From Flavivirga rizhaonensis (lineage in GTDB: Bacteria > Bacteroidota > Bacteroidia > Flavobacteriales > Flavobacteriaceae): a stretch of DNA of 64,000 nt. The position numbers and the translations under genes are program-made. Under the pieces are notes generated by a model. The model was not told where the DNA came from, ran no database searches, and saw nothing but the letters and a program-made list of their open reading frames with translations. Position 1 is the first letter of the stretch. Each line of letters starts with the position of its first letter. Shown in pieces: positions 63,774-64,000 of the stretch. The stretch lies in NCBI RefSeq assembly GCF_004791695.1, contig NZ_SRSO01000012.1:62001-126000 (forward strand). The letters are read 5' to 3'.

Positions 63774-64000
63774 ATGAACATAGATTCTCATCAGCATTTT
63801 TGGAATTATGAACCAGTGAAACACGAATGGATTGACGATAGTATGTCTGTAATTCGTAAAGATTTTTTACCTGATGACTTAAAAAAAGTATACGCTGAGA
63901 ATGGTATTGATGGCTGTGTAGCTGTACAAGCAGATCAAACACTTGTTGAAACAGATTTCTTATTAGATTTGGCTTCTAAAAATAATTTCATTAAAGGCAT
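63774..64000 (+). CDS. Amidohydrolase-family lactonase (L-fuconolactonase-like), cut by the right edge
   Basis: Only the first 75 codons are in the window. The start [20 protein letters not shown] with the HQHFW metal motif, followed by [21 protein letters not shown], is characteristic of amidohydrolase 2 proteins such as L-fucono- and L-galactono-lactonases. The enzyme would open the lactone made from L-fucose or L-galactose. It starts 2 nt after the GH29 stop, in the same operon. Confidence 0.85.
   Translation, partial: MNIDSHQHFWNYEPVKHEWIDDSMSVIRKDFLPDDLKKVYAENGIDGCVAVQADQTLVETDFLLDLASKNNFIKG

Overview
The window reads as a chromosomal segment of an AT-rich member of the Bacteroidota, most likely a marine Flavobacteriaceae. 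The evidence is the SusC/SusD pair with FecI/FecR-type regulators, a hybrid two-component regulator, several promoter -7 boxes of the TAnnTTTG type, many SPII lipoprotein signals, and a tmRNA whose tag reads GENNYALAA. No CRISPR array, prophage or intact insertion sequence was seen.

Positions 1-13.4 kb are mostly core genome. They hold the end of a methyltransferase gene, an O-antigen-type flippase, a YgjV-like protein, bipA, kdsA, a predicted outer membrane protein whose upstream region is tandemly duplicated, a small membrane/regulator/creD cluster with two matching palindromic operators, two small membrane protein genes (DUF2809, DUF1361), an SDR, an alanine/saccharopine dehydrogenase-like enzyme and ssrA.

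Positions 13.6-30 kb form a polysaccharide-utilization-type locus. A decayed VCBS/FG-GAP gene lies just downstream of susD and susC. FecR and a FecI-like sigma factor follow, then a 1415-residue hybrid two-component regulator. A catabolic set of an SMP-30 lactonase, an enolase-superfamily sugar acid dehydratase and an MFS transporter comes next. No obvious polysaccharide lyase or classic glycoside hydrolase is present in this part.

Positions 30.4-40.3 kb hold a seven-gene minus-strand operon bracketed by two nearly identical 131-bp MITE-like repeats. It encodes a GntR regulator (with a 34-bp perfect palindrome at its start codon), a tartrate/isopropylmalate-type dehydrogenase, a metal-dependent cyclase-family hydrolase, a DUF1537 four-carbon acid sugar kinase, an MFS transporter, a Gfo/Idh/MocA oxidoreductase and a DUF5060 glycosidase-like protein. 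It looks like a sugar-acid route ending in kinase plus decarboxylating dehydrogenase.

Positions 40.4-51.4 kb are the most unusual part. A minus-strand cluster behind a divergent IclR regulator encodes a RhaT-like symporter, two solute-binding-protein-fold proteins that have no signal peptide and no ABC partners, two class III (CaiB/BaiF) CoA-transferases, two MaoC-fold proteins, an SDR, a zinc-type dehydrogenase and a Gfo/Idh/MocA oxidoreductase. The two binding proteins are embedded tightly between enzyme genes, so they are probably cytoplasmic. I know of no described pathway with this composition.

Positions 51.6-64 kb hold surface lipoproteins (one with cysteine repeats, one DUF6786-like), a sulfatase, a kelch protein, an AraC regulator, and a plus-strand operon of an L-galactonate-dehydrogenase-like enzyme, uxaA, uxaB, a GH29 enzyme and the start of a lactonase-like amidohydrolase. 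Together these could convert L-galactose (or an analogue such as L-fucose) released from a sulfated glycan to 2-keto-3-deoxygluconate. Fossils of IS200/IS605 and IS1595 transposases mark past insertions.
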